From Zerene cesonia (taxonomy: Eukaryota > Arthropoda > Insecta > Lepidoptera > Pieridae): a stretch of 64,000 nucleotides of DNA. Both the position numbers and the translations under genes were made by a program. Position 1 is the stretch's first letter; each line of letters starts with the position of its first letter. The notes under the pieces were generated by a model, which saw only the letters and a list, made by a program, of their open reading frames with translations, was not told the DNA's origin and ran no database searches. The stretch is from positions 8,680,001-8,744,000 of the forward strand of contig NC_052104.1 in NCBI RefSeq assembly GCF_012273895.1, in the 5' to 3' direction. This document shows positions 49,383 to 62,071 of the stretch, in pieces.

Positions 49383-51392
49383 AGTAAAGAATAAAGACCA
49401 AACACCCTGAATTCAATCGCAAAATACATCCAGAAAGTTCCGCTCACTATCTTAATGGCAGATCACGCAGTAGTTACGTTTAGATCCTTTTCCACACTAT
49501 TTATTGTTTAGGAAACTAATAAATATCACTTTTTGTTGACTAATTTGCTTTAATACGCCGTAAAAATTTAGCAAAAAACGACGGTTTGTCGCTAATGCAA
49601 CTGGAGGGCAAAAGATTAGCTGCTGCGAATTGTATGCCGGTCATAAAACCTTTTTAGTGTTAAAAACTATGGCTGTTTATTGGTTCGTCACAAATGATAT
49701 TAATATTCTGAGTATTATCACAGATAATATAATACTAGGTGTTATGTACAACAATGAGGTTTACGAACTTTATATAATGGAAGCTTTAATCGATGAACAG
49801 ATGAATTTCTTTAGTTATTGTTTATTTAGTACATATTTCAGTAAAAAAAAATGTATTAGTTCACTTTTATAATCTCATGTCAGCCATAATTTAAACACTA
49901 CTAATCAAATACACATTTTTATGCACTATAAAATAAAATATTGTTACAAAAACTTTTAGAATACATCATACAAGTAGCGTTATTAAAAAAAACTTCAACT
50001 TAGGGGACGGCATATGGCGCGTGCGCATCTCTTTGACAACCGACAGCACCTGAGGGAGCGTTGTTTTTGTTTGTTAATAAGTATACACTAAACGCATATG
50101 CTTTTTTCCACCAGGGTCTAGTGAAAGTACCGCTGATGGTGCATTTAGATTTATCGTAAGATCTAGTACTAAATTACGTAAATCACTTAACGGTTATAAG
50201 CAATTCTGTCACCATGGGCATATTAAAATCAAAAAAATTTCTTCAACCTCTTCAATGGTAACTCTTAATCTAGCTAATTCTTCTCCATTCCTCTACTCCC
50301 GTCGACAATCCTCTTCATATCCCTTGTCCCTTAAAAGCTGACAACGTGTTTGTAGAGGTTGTCTATGAATGTTTATGAGCTTTATAAATAAGTGCAGTAC
50401 TTAACTACAACATTACTAAAAAAGTATTAACGTACATGTCGTATACTTTAAATTACAGTCCAATAGTTTAAAGCCTAGATCTAGTTCTTTAATTCATTAA
50501 ATATTTCGTGATGATATTAAGATCAATACTCAAGTCTCTTTTCTTTCATTTTAAATTAATATATTTGTATGTTGTGTAAGTAATTCTTGACTATATGTTT
50601 ACTTACAGTATTTTTCAAATAACAATACTGCTGTTTAGAAGTAAATTAACAAACACAGAGAAGTGAGATGTAAAAAATACATAATGAAAATCAATGCAAT
50701 TCTAAACAATATTTTTCGCTGAGATTAGTTAAAAACTACAATACTAGTTCAATTAAGACTAGAATATTTAAGATTACTGTTTCAAGTTCAATATGGCTGT
50801 AAGAACTTTTAAAAGCAAGACATGCATTAAATACAACCTAGAAACGTTTGCTTGTTTAATTAATTAGATCTGAATGACTGTACCGATTTCAGTGCAGATT
50901 TCACTGTTAGAAGCTAATATAGAACATTACATGATGTTATATTAAAAAGGAATTAGAATCCTTTACACATTAAATAAACATTTTTTCGTGGGAAAATTCG
51001 TAAGATAATGCGTGGAGCATTCCAGCTATGAGAATAGCATCTTAGCTCACGACAGTAGAACCTAGATTAAAGCAGTGCTTTTGGAGCACTATTCGAGGGC
51101 TTAATATTTTCAGAGAAATGAAACAAATAATTCATTAATATTATATAAAGATCGTGCCATTCAAATGAACAGACCAAAGCAAAAGGCAAAATCGTACTAA
51201 GGGGTAATTTTGAAACCTCAAGAACATATGGTGGTGGCAGACGCCACACCAACTGTCGCGACCACCATCCCCCTTACTCATCCACATACCACACATGCAA
51301 AAAAGGGAGAGAGCATTCATTAGTTAGTATTTTTTGAATTGCAAAGAATTGTAGACACGTGATCCGGAAGGGAGGGTAGGCTTTGACGCGAA
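49383..51392. other. AT-rich intergenic sequence with a SINE A scrap at 50285-50380
   Basis: cccttgtcccttaaaagctgacaacg and tctatgaatgtttatgagc belong to SINE A. 50875-50940 resembles a Helitron middle. No gene. Confidence 0.4.
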
Positions 51393-51425
51393 TTCGAAGT
51401 TTAAATTTGAAATTTAAACTTCGAA
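51393..51425. repeat. Perfect 16-bp inverted repeat around a single base
   Basis: TTCGAAGTTTAAATTT, one central g, then its exact complement; 33 bp in all. Third short-spacer palindrome of the window. Confidence 0.9.
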
Positions 51426-52075
51426 CAGGATATTGGAAATAACATATGGATTATTACAATGGACCGTTTAATCCTGAGATACGGGAAAGTTGGAGAATGC
51501 AAGGAAGGGTTTGATATACTTCTATATATAGTCATACTGATCATTATCCCAATATTGCCAATATATTAAGATATTGCATGGTATCATTCGAAGGTAAAAA
51601 ATATTTTTTTACATGTGTAAAAAAGCATTGTTGTTTATTTGTAATATTAGAACAATAATCATAAAGGCATCACCCCATGCCAATCATAAACATTTAATAT
51701 TTATTAGTATATTTTACTTTTATCCCTTCATTAGTCTTCTAATAGAAATGTAACGTAAACTCAAAATACTGTTTACGACATTTCTCCGAAAATATAATAA
51801 GGGTCAAAAGTGCCGAGAGCTTCAAAGGGTTAAACGACGCAATTTACATAAATCGTAGCGCGAACTAACCATAGCCTGTGAAACCTTTCTTATATTTATA
51901 TAATTATTTGATGCTTAGAGAATATGTCATCATTAATTTGGTAGTTTGTTTGGGTATTTTAAATATAATTTCTTTTAATATTGGAAATGTGAAATTGACT
52001 CTGTTTGTCTGTTCCTTACGCCAACTTAGCCGATCCGAAACAGGAGTAATAGAATAGTTTTATCACGTTTTGTAT
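51426..52075. other. AT-rich intergenic sequence, nothing recognised
   Basis: No coding or repeat evidence. Confidence 0.4.
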
Positions 52076-52409
52076 GTGGTAGTCGAGCACGCTTCGGCAC
52101 GAATTGGGCCAGCTCGCACCGGGGAAGCACCACACCCCCACAGAAGACCGGCGTGAAATAGCATTCTGCTGTGTTTCGTTCGGTGAGTGGAAGAGCCGGA
52201 GGCCCATATCCTTTTGCTTACCCTTCCCAGTCCTTTCCTTTATTCCTATCGCCAATCCTTTCTTATTCCTTCCCAAAAAGTCGGCAATCCATTTTTAGAG
52301 GCGTAAGGTCTGCAAAGGACCTTATGCCTCTACAAATGTAGAGGGCGGTGGTAGCGCTTACCATCAGGCGTCCCACCAGCTACATTGCCGAATGTAACTT
52401 AAAAAAAAA
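52076..52409 (+). repeat. SINE family A copy with A9 tail
   Basis: Head gtggtagtcgagcacgcttcgg, cagaagaccggcgtg core and tail accatcaggcgtcccaccagct...aaaaaaaaa. A short local inverted duplication (gaggcgtaaggtctgc / ggaccttatgcctc, 52299-52330) interrupts it. Confidence 0.85.
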
Positions 52410-55339
52410 CGTATTTTTATTCAGTTTTGTTACGCGATAACTGTGGGTTTTCAACCGAATGTACCGTGGTACCACCCCCCAGGAATGTCGGTGACATTTT
52501 TTATAGATAACGATAACTCTCTCTCAGGTTCTACCGGTTCTCTCTCTTGATTCTATCTAGGATTCTATAATGAAATTCCTAAATATACTTGAAGACGGCG
52601 TCTAAAGAATATAAAAATATGTCTGTTTTCGGTACTTTTAGAACAGAATTGTAATTTTTTGTAACGGTTCCAGTTAAAGCAAGCCGCCTCTTAATGTTCC
52701 CATTTAGTCGATTAGTGGACCAACAATGAAGTCATTTAGAAAAATCCCTTGTTTGTTTAGCATTAAATATTATAATAGGGGTCTAAACGATTGCGTCGGT
52801 AAATAAAGGGTTGCTACGACGCTATTCGGTCAACATATGGCCGATTTTGTTTTTTATAGAAATCAAATAAACGAGTTAAAATTGTGATTTTTGCTGGTAT
52901 TTTTTGTTTAATTAAAAGCGCTTTAATATAAGAGAAATCAGTATTGGTGATAGGAATTCATATAATTGTGAATGTTATGACATATATGTACATATTATAT
53001 AGGCAGTTACAGATAGGGTCGGTGTAACGTGAAAGGTACAAGTTCTAATCTGGCGATAAATTTCTTTTTTATTGAAAAAAAATTGAGTAAGTCAATCAAA
53101 TGAAAAAAAAAAACAAAGAGTACAAAATAAGAAAGTTCGCGGAAACTTAGATAACACAAAAAATGAAATTCCGTCATGACAGCTCGTTTCTATCGACATT
53201 TCTAACCTATATCAAAATGCAAAAAAAAAATATCGCAAAAATTCCCGCCTTCACGGTAGCGATGTCCCGCGGTGTGGCCAGTGGCGGCTAACTATTTAAC
53301 AAAAAAGTGTTGCAAGTAAAAAAAAATTGATCGATTCGCAATGCTTTCCATGAACTTTCGATTTTGCACGCCCAATCAGTAATTGATTGGAAATGTGAAT
53401 CCAAAAACAATAATTCCACCATATTTGTATACATCTTTGCTATTAATAAACGTATAGACGTATACCTTATTGAAAATAAAAAAAAATACAAGTTTGCATA
53501 GACCACATTTTCGTAAATTAAAAGAACACAAATTCTTAAAACGATATATTTATAAACGATTTGTAGAACGATATATAAGCGCTAAAGTATAGTATTATGT
53601 TATCTGTGCTCTTAACAATTCTTGCAGCCAAAAAAAAGGGCCACAATTGTTTTCGTTGCATGCTTCCGAGCTCTTTTTCTTCTTACACATCCCAAACGAG
53701 GTGTCATTACTATAATCTAGATTACTTGTGATCAACATAACAGGATATCCAGATTAAGTCATCAACAGTAGCTTGTTGAGTCATTGTGTGAAAATTATCA
53801 TTATATTTTTTATTAAAGTGGTCATACAAAATGACGGCGTAAAGCCGAGATTTTTTGTGCATTCATTCATGTGTTGGTATTTTGGTTGTTTATTATTTTT
53901 ATATAAATATTGATAAAAAGGTTGATTCATGTCATAAGACACAAATTAAATATAATATATTTTAGTAAGAATTGTAGAAATTCTAAGTGCTATAATTATT
54001 TTAATGATCATTACACATTACAAAATACAATAGAAAATGTCTACGTCTAGCACTATTCCTACAATATTTTGTATTACGATGTCATTGAAAGCTACAGTCA
54101 TTAATCTTCTACATTTTTTGCTGCACCATTTTGAATAATTCCTTGTTTTCAAATTAACTAATTTATCGATATCAAAGAGGCCGCAAAAAAGTTTCTATAT
54201 CAAATGACAATAAAAATAATTTTTTATCTGTGAACCCGCGAATAAAGAAACGGCGGGATGTCTGAAATTCAAAATTCAAATGGACGTCAATTCGAACAAT
54301 GGTATCCTGCGAGCGCGCCAATCGCCTTGCACAGACCACACAATGACAAAGGCATAGATAAAAAAGTATTTTAAATTCACGGGCTACTGAATTAAACAAA
54401 TTAATTATAGGTGCAGGCATGTGTATAATTTAATTAGAATCGGTCAAGTGTGACTGTTGTTCAGTGTGCTTGGAAAAAATTAATAAATGGACTTTTCACA
54501 ATAATATGATCAAGAATATGACTTTTGTAACTTCAGTCTGTATTAAATTTTTAATGATAATTACATATTAAATAAAGGCGGCAAAAGTGAGAAGTGTTCA
54601 TTGTGTCACAGTTTCGTGTATGGGAATATTATTTCATAAATCTAAACGAGAAACTGATTATCTTTACAAGTTGTTATTATCTGAATTTATTAAATGAACA
54701 TAATCATCTAGTTACAATATTTGCAGAAATGTCCAAATTATTCAATACTAATTTTTAGTTGACGTTTTTTTTTTTTATAAACGTGTACCGTGGTTCGTTT
54801 CATTCGTCATACAATAGGAAATAATAGAGAAGATCAAACGGGGACCTAGGGAAGCCTGCTCTATCTTAGGGACCCGGACACAGCTTATCAGCTTGAGGCG
54901 TGTTTGTGACGCAGCGCTTTCCTATTGATTAAGAAAAACTGTTTTAGGAATAACAAAAAGCAGATGAAGCAGTCGGTTAATAGTTAATTATGGTGTTGAA
55001 ATCTTTAAAGCGTACACAAATGGAGGTAACTTACGATTTAACATTTTTCATAATTAATTTTTATATGAACTCTATTTAAAAATCGTAAAGTTATCCATAA
55101 ACAACAATCGATTGACAAGCTGTCACATGGTATTTGTAATTTCAAAACATTTAGTACAAAACACAGTTCATTTTAAATATTCCCGCAATAATGTAACATT
55201 AGAATAAACAGTCATTTCCTAACCTTGCCATTCTATGTTGGCATGCGTTATGGAATAATATACACAATACAGGTACCTATTTTTAAATGATAATATGATA
55301 AAGCAAGTTAATAGAATGATAAGATGAATGTTATATTAA
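52410..55339. other. Intergenic, nothing supported
   Basis: AT-rich with a GC-richer island at 54780-54930 (ggggacctagggaagcctg) of unknown nature. Minus frames of 72-82 codons lack features. Confidence 0.4.
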
Positions 55340-55503
55340 TCTATACTAATATTATAAAGCTGAAGAGTTTTTTTGAACACACTAATCTCAGAAACCACTG
55401 GTACGATTTGGAAAATTCTTTCAATGTTAGTTAGCCCATTTCTTCCTCAAGGAAGGCTATAGGCTATATATGTACCACGGGCGAAGCCGGGGCGGACCGA
55501 CAA
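55340..55503 (+). mobile_element. Degraded Helitron, 61808-like subfamily
   Basis: TCTATACTAATATTATAAAGC start, ttcaatgttagttagcccatttcttcc middle, tgtaccacgggcgaagccgggg hairpin region. The terminal CTAG is lost. It ends 370 bp before the three-exon gene. Confidence 0.65.
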
Positions 55504-55873
55504 TATCTTAGATATATTAGATAGTTGCAAGCCAATACGAACCTTAAACGATAGTCGACTATAATAATTATAGATTTAAACATAAAATTATAATTTTAAT
55601 TGATGTTACTTTTTAGTAAACATTACATTTTATTTTCATTTCACAGGACACAATGTGCCACGGGAATTGAATCTGTGCCCCTTTTTCTCTTTTATCATAT
55701 GTAGGTTTATTCTTCTATTCTATATAAACATGAATCTCTACTTGGTTACAGCATCACGCGTTAACTACTGGACCGATTTCTATTCGTTAATATACAAATG
55801 TTTTTACGAAATAAGTTTGCAATAGTTGAAATACAATAACTCAATGATCGATCACAGTTCCTACATACACAAA

Positions 55874-57557
55874 ATGGCGGATATCGCAAAAGAGTATTTA
55901 GAAAGTTCGGTGGACACTTCATATATTAACCCAAATCATTTGGACACGCAGGGAACATTGCAAGAATCAGAGGTGAGACATTTTTAAACAATTTTGTTGA
56001 ACTAAATGTTTCAGAATCTATTATGAGCCTATATTTATATTACTTATATATTGGATTCGTATTGATCAGAAAAAAATAATACAAAGCTTTAAAAAAATTC
56101 AAATTTCAATCTATACTATCCAACTTCCGATTAAAAAATCAATGATTATTATTTTTTATAACTATCCTAAAAAAAAGTTAAGTAAAGTAAATAGATATCA
56201 CTTCTAAGTGATAAGGTCGCCATTTAAATTGTACACTTTATTATAATAATCATTATTATTATTTTTTTTAAGTTTCCTTCCATGTACAATCTTGTTGAAG
56301 AGTTAAATAAATAAATAATATATAATAAATTTATATCCATCAGAGTAGTATAAGAGTGCTAATTACAATTCAATATAGTAATTTGAATTCACTTCCCAGA
56401 GCGTGATCACAAACTCATCATCATACGTCCTGGCGCGGGATGACAGTCACCTCAGCAGGGAGGTGGACCGGTGGATCAGAGGGTCAGCAGACTCCAATGT
56501 GAATGGAATTCAAAATTGCAGGTCATAGAACATTAATAGATAGTCGAACACAGTTGGTTGTTGAAACCAAAGATATTATTCAACACAGTATTTTGTTATC
56601 TGTGGTTCGTAGTGTCACACTGCGCGAAAAAGCAAATAAATTTCCATGTCAATACACCCGGATACCTAATAAGTGCCTAAATGTATAATAAATCCCAAAT
56701 ACAAATTCTAACTTTTATAGTCAATACAAAAAAATTGAAACATTTATTGCTTACGTCAATGTAATACAGGCCACCTCTCATACAAAGATCTACCCTTACA
56801 TCCCGGGATTCCAGACTAGGCTCTAGCTTCTGGTACATAGCTGCATTACTGCTCCCATTATTCAGTGCAAATAATTCCCATTGGAGATGCTCGCCAAGGT
56901 TTGTTCTAAAATATAGATTACTGCCATCTATCGAGTTAACGTGAAAACTTAGAACAGTTTGAATACAGCGCCATCTTCTATTTGTACTTGCCAACGTAGA
57001 GAATGTCAACGTTTTATCAGCTATAGTAAATTAATCTTTGTTGTACAGATAGCGCTTAAGTAAATAAAATCTATTGGATAAAATAGTAGATGGCAGTTTT
57101 ACAATTCGTAGAGATTCTTAAATTTATATTTTTTATCCGTAAATTAATTAAGATTCGTTCATTAAAAAACCAAATTGTTCCTGTTGTATCTGATACATTC
57201 AAATAAAAAAAAATAATATCAAAACCAAAAGAAAAGCAGATTTGAAATTGAAGAAGAGAATTTAAATTTAAATTTTTGAATAATTAAATTGACCTTATCC
57301 TTTTAACATTCTAAATATCACCAGGGATTTCTCCCAACATACAATTATTCAATAATTGCAGTGCAATGTTAAATACAGCGGAACTGCTGGTAGTTCAGAT
57401 GGGACGAGCTTGTAGCCGAGTGAGATATCACATCCAACGGTTAGCTCGCAACCAGGTCTCCAGGGATATTTGTGCCACAGCCATGGATATCGTTCTGGTA
57501 GTCTATGCTGTGGGCTTCTTGATCCTGTCTATGTACCAGGCAGCTCTTATCGGATGA
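55874..57557 (+). CDS. Predicted tail-anchored membrane protein, three exons, family not recognised
   Basis: Model: exon 1 55874-55972 (ATG in context cacaaaATGG, donor GAG|gtgaga), exon 2 56400-56521 (acceptor ttcccag, donor TGCAG|gtcata), exon 3 57362-57557 (acceptor taattgcag, stop TGA). The junctions are phase 0 and phase 2, and the frame stays open throughout, giving 138 residues. An earlier donor in exon 2 (AAT|gtgaat, 56499) breaks the frame into exon 3, so I rejected it. Residues 1-72 are polar, rich in Ser, Asp and Asn, with no signal peptide. About 75-110 is amphipathic with basic residues (RACSRVRYHIQRLARNQ). About 115-135 is a hydrophobic segment (MDIVLVVYAVGFLILSMY) three residues from the C-terminus. 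This is the layout of a tail-anchored protein of the ER or mitochondrial outer membrane, with the bulk in the cytosol. I do not recognise the family. A chance combination is unlikely given three matching splice junctions, but no transcript was seen. Confidence 0.65.
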
Positions 57558-57751
57558 TAGTACGTTAAAAATTATATAGCCTTTGAAAATAGTGAATTAC
57601 AGTTTTTGAAATTTCTTGTTTGTTTCTTTGTAGCTTAACTTGAATATGTTAATCATTTGCATGGTATATATATGCATGTTATATCTAGGTATATTTTTTC
57701 TGTAGACTGTGGTATTTCTACTCGTCTATCTGCATTACACTAATTCTACTA

Positions 57752-57957
57752 TCCTACTTCTGACTAATATTATAAATGCGAAAGTTTATAAGGATGTGTA
57801 TGTATCCGTTACTCTTTCACGCGAAAACTACTGAACGATTGCAATGAAATTTGGTACGTAGACAGCTGGACAGCTGGAATAACATATAGGCAACTTTTTA
57901 TCCCGATATTCCTACAGGATACGGACTTACGCGAGTGAAACCGAGGGGCGCAGCTAG
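57752..57957 (+). mobile_element. Non-autonomous Helitron, family 1, with 5' end reiteration
   Basis: TCCTACTTCTGACTAATATTAT start (terminal heptamer partly repeated), full body, hairpin gcgaGTGAAAccgagg (weakened), CTAG end at 57957. It lies about 200 bp past the stop of the three-exon gene, possibly within its 3' UTR. Confidence 0.88.
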
Positions 57958-58166
57958 TATCATAAATGTGAAATTTTGTTTGTTTGGATGTTTGTTCGTC
58001 GAACACGCTGAAACTGCTGATTTTGATGAAATTTGGTATACAGATAGGGTATGAGCTGACTTGGGTGATAGGAGAGTTTTTATTCCGATTTATTAATATT
58101 ATTATTATGCTCCCTTTGGATAAAAAAGGAAATAGATATCCGTGCGGAGCCGGGACGAGCGTCTAA
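57958..58166 (+). mobile_element. Second Helitron-like segment abutting the first
   Basis: Begins right after CTAG with tatcataaatgtgaaattttg, contains gctgattttgatgaaatttgg and gggtgataggagagttt, and ends gtgcggagccgggacgagcgt. No own TC or CTAG, so it may be an older element into whose start the first inserted. Confidence 0.5.
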
Positions 58167-58773
58167 TAATAATTAATAGAAATATCGACATTTTTTAGGT
58201 AGTTTAGAGAATACTTTATTCACAACACTTACAGAATATTTGTTCTATTTATTATTATCCATTATATATTCCATTTAGTATTTGTTCTAAACAATATATT
58301 ATCTTAAATCGGATCTACCAAGTAAATGCCTTTCTTTACCATGCAATAGCTAACTGCATAGTAAGAGAACTGCATAAACAGCAACACGTATTGGAAACGG
58401 CGTTTTAACAACAGTATAATATATAAATAAAACAAATTAACCCAAGCACTTACATAAACTAAGGGAGTTGGGACTCGTTTGTTCTCAAGTGGGTAGATAA
58501 TAGATTAACAGAAGTATCTATTTAATATAATTGATTGGTGATTTATGCGCAGCTATTTTTGTAACAAGTACCTATTTACATATCGCTCTGGAGATCGTAT
58601 AGGCACTTGTTCCCACTGCAATTTCTTATAATGCAGTTAGATTGCTGTTTCACATATAACTGATTGGTGGAAATTTTAAAATTCCGTTCTTTAATTACGA
58701 TATTTAGGTACTAAATGATTTTGCCAACTTCTTGCTTCTCTTGCTTAATTTTGTTTCAATCAAAACTATTCAA
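58167..58773. other. AT-rich intergenic sequence, nothing recognised
   Basis: No coding or repeat signal. Confidence 0.4.
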
Positions 58774-58933
58774 ATCTTGGCCGGCTTCTTGGAACAGTAG
58801 GGTTCGATTCCTGGTGGGGACTCACAGCAAAAGTCTCGATCTGGCAGGACATAGAAGACTGATCACCTTTTCCATAAAAAAATTGACTAATGAAACAGAT
58901 GTACATCATCTGCCCCACTAGGGGACACGGGAC
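58774..58933 (+). repeat. tRNA-derived SINE family C, internal deletion in the head
   Basis: gggttcgattcctggtggggac (B box) follows only about 20 nt after the A-box remnant (cttcttggaacagt), so roughly 35 nt of the tRNA part is missing. The body (gatctggcaggacatagaag; gaaacagatgtacatcatctgcccc) is intact. Confidence 0.78.
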
Positions 58934-59475
58934 CGCAATTTTTTCTTATTAAAATCTTGCTATATTTGTATGACAATAATTCATGTAATATTTAAAGGAA
59001 AGCGAGATCTTCCACAAGCATTTATGCACCAATGTGTTTACAAGAGTGTCTCAATGACTGAAAAAACAGTAATCACTAACCATTGTTATACATTTTTTAT
59101 ATTGATTTTGATTTTCGAGAATAATTTATCTTTTAATTTGTATTTGCCGTTAAGTTAAGCAATTTCACATTTTATTAACAAACTATCTCTATCATAATAA
59201 CGGAAGAAACTCCTTTGAAGTGTCAAATAATCAAATTCTCAATTTAACAATGAAATTTGTTAATTCCCATAAACATACAGTTACAATGTACCGAAAACAA
59301 TAATATCGTTGTTGGAAACTTTTCTAAGAGTGCTGATTATAGAGAATTTTTGTTTATACATCGAGTATCGACTAATAGGTGATATAAATGAATGTAGCTA
59401 TGTTATCAGCAGTTTGATTATAAACTTCCGCATTTGTAAGTGCGTGTAATTAAATGATAGGTATCCTATTCTATC

Positions 59476-59662
59476 GCTTCCTTGGTACAGTGGTTAACGT
59501 GTGAGCGTAGGACCGAGGGTCCTGGGTTCGAATCCCGGTGGGGAAGCACGGATAAGTCTCGGTCTGGTAGGACACAGAAGGCTGATCTACTTGTCTATAA
59601 AGAAAATTAATGAAACAGATGTATATCATCTGCCCCAAATCTCACCAGGGGACAAGGGACTT
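59476..59662 (+). repeat. tRNA-derived SINE family C, well-preserved tRNA head
   Basis: GCTTCCT pairs with GGGAAGC as an acceptor-like stem. A box TGGTACAGTGG starts about 59483 and B box GGTTCGAATCC is 59525-59535, with T stem CTGGG/CCCGG. No canonical anticodon arm is left. The body ends catctgccccaaatctcacc...gggactt. Confidence 0.88.
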
Positions 59663-59943
59663 AAACTATAAACTTCATTTTTATATACCTATTCTATCTA
59701 ACTATATTATCTCTAAGTATTATATATTTCAATATTAATCCGCAATGTGTATCTTACTATAAATGCGAATGTCCTTTCGTTTGTCCGTCTGACATACTTG
59801 ACTGGCTGTTTCTTACTGGAATTTCTTTTGGATATGCGGGCAAAGCCACTCGCCGAGCTTGTATTATATAAACATGAAAATTTGTAAGGATGGAATATGG
59901 CTGAACTGTGGCATAGTTTATATATTTTAGTTTAAAATATGCA
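59663..59943. other. Intergenic with a Helitron scrap at 59755-59862
   Basis: tcttactataaatgcgaatgtcc ... gatatgcgggcaaagccactcgccgagc resembles both ends of a small Helitron with most of the middle lost. Confidence 0.4.
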
Positions 59944-60035
59944 CTAGGTGTGACCCGCGGTTGAAACCTCGTAAGTCCGTATCCCGTAGGAATATCGGTA
60001 TAAAAAGTGCCTATGTGTTATTTCAGTTGTCCAGC
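59944..60035 (-). mobile_element. Helitron family 1 fragment (3' half only)
   Basis: CTAG, gtgtgacccgcggttgaaacctcg, then aagtccgtatcccgtaggaatatcgg through ttgtccagc. The element stops at about 60035. Confidence 0.75.
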
Positions 60036-61047
60036 AAACAAGCAAAATAGTATTATTATTCACCAATAGATATCAGGAAAAAAAAAACACGAATATGACA
60101 TTTTCTAAAAAAAAATCCTACCTAGATCGATTTATCGCCCCCGAAACCCCATATATACTAAATTTCATGAAAATCGTTGGAGCTGATTCCGAGATTCCAA
60201 TTATGTATATATATATACAAGAATTGCTCGTTTAAAGGTATAAGATAAGGATTTTGTATGTCATGCAATGACGCTGTAAACATTAGAATAATTAATGTGG
60301 TAGTGAAATGGGCTATGTGATGCCATCATCAGCCGATATTTGTTCTATCTGCTAGGATATAGGCCTCCACAATAGTATTTCTACTTACTATGACAATATA
60401 GATCACTTAGTCATCCTGAATTCCTTAGAATATCCGTTTACCTAACACGTATGACCTAGAATGTAGATAGTGTTATCATTTGCATCACTGTTAGCACAAT
60501 TGGTGATGCATTCAAATTTGTTATTCATCCTTTAGGTATTTAAAATTCATAATATTGTACAAAGTTTCAAGGTCAGAATTGTTGTGACTAACTTTTAAAT
60601 AATCATTTAAAAAAAACGAAAACTGGATTGCGCAATTTTTTGTCAGTTAAAAAGTTAGGATCATGTTTCAATCTTCGTGTCTGTAGATACGTGAAAATAA
60701 AACTGAATAGTTATTACGCATCCTTAAGGTTAAACCTGTTAACTTTTGTCGATTAGATAATTGATAATCTTCCAGGCTTTGGCAGTATGTTGAAATTATT
60801 AAGTATTTTTTTATATTATCAGCAATGTTTTTTACCTATGTTTAGATTTAGAGTAGTATGTGGTATATATTTATATTTCATTGAATAGAATATAAGATTC
60901 GACAGTCTATGTTTAAATCGGGATTAATAACGAATAAATCAACTTTCAATAACATTATAAACTCTTATGCTAAGACAATAGATATACACTACACGTTCTC
61001 TTTTTATATTCTAATACTTATTAATACTTATTAATTACATAATAATA
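60036..61047. other. Intergenic with a short SINE B tail at 60322-60375
   Basis: catcatcagccgatatttgttctatctgctaggatataggcctcc is the SINE B 3' end on the minus strand. Otherwise AT-rich. Confidence 0.45.
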
Positions 61048-61247
61048 CTAGCTGCGCCCCGCGGTTTCACCTGCGTAAGTCCGTATGCCATAGGAATATC
61101 AGGATAGAAAGTTGCCTATAAGTTATTCCAGTTGTCCAGCTGTCTACGTACCAAATTTCATTGCAATCGGTTCAGTAGTTTTTGCGTGAAAGAGCAACAA
61201 ACGCACACACGTCCTTACAAACTTTAGCATTTATAATATTAGTAGGA
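61048..61247 (-). mobile_element. Non-autonomous Helitron, family 1, complete
   Basis: CTAG at 61048, ccgcggtttcacctgcg hairpin, full body, and aatattagtagga at 61247, followed by another taggat unit (61248-61256). 200 bp. Confidence 0.9.
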
Positions 61248-61807
61248 TAGTAGGATTTTAGTCTCGAATGTTTCTCCCGTGTTCAAAGATAAATTTGTAA
61301 ACATAACGTGTAAAACGACATTCAGTAACGTTATAAACTTTTTTATTTCAAAGACAATAGACCTCATCCACACATTCTGGCTTCATACCTGAATATTATT
61401 CTCGAATGTTTCTCCCGAGTTCAACGATAAACATATATTATCCATCTGGCAAATTCCCGTATTATGTTAGAGTAAGTACTTTGTAACTCTCTCAGAATCG
61501 TGAACTTAGGTCATCAGAGAAATGTACGCTGTTTACAAAACTCTCTCCTACGTGAATTCCGTGCAGTCCCGAATTATTTTGTCCACATACCGGCACGTAC
61601 TAATGCTAAATAACAAACTGGTACGTTCTGCGAGGAATCATTGATATTTTAAACCGTTGACGTCCGTATAAATACTGGTGTAAGTAGCTGATCTTCGTGA
61701 ATGAAGTTCTTGTATTATAAATAGCCTTTCGGTTTGAACTGTGGATGAAGATATATTTTAGAATAGACCTCTTGTGGTATGTTTATAGTGAAGAAATAAT
61801 AATAATA
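61248..61807. other. Intergenic; local direct repeat of about 50 bp
   Basis: ctcgaatgtttctcccg...gttcaa.gataaa appears at 61263-61293 and again at 61402-61431, with related flanks (acaatagacctcat/agacaatag). Diverged tandem or segmental duplication. Confidence 0.5.
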
Positions 61808-61975
61808 GACACTAATATTATAAAGATGAAAATTTTGTAATTTAATACGATTGTAACGTTTTCACGCGAAAACCACTGGACCGATTTCGAAAATTCTTTC
61901 ACCATTAGAAAGCTGCAACTTCACTATGACATAGGGTATACAGCCTCGCCAGCCCTTTCTCCGTGGTACACATAA
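61808..61975 (+). mobile_element. Degraded Helitron
   Basis: cactaatattataaagatgaaaattttgtaa start, gcgaaaaccactggaccgatttcg and ttctttcaccattagaaagctgc middle; the 3' end (gtggtacacata) is eroded. Confidence 0.6.
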
Positions 61976-62071
61976 TTAGTACACAAATAAAATGGGGTCC
62001 TGTTAAGTTACATAATTATAAGGAGTAAGAACGGTTTAACGGGGTCGTTTATTAATGCGCTTTTATTTGCT

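Noticed and set aside
56499..56504. gtgaat as the exon 2 donor in the tail-anchored gene
   Set aside because: It leaves phase 0 and makes exon 3 hit a TAG within 18 codons; the gtcata donor at 56522 keeps the long exon 3 frame.
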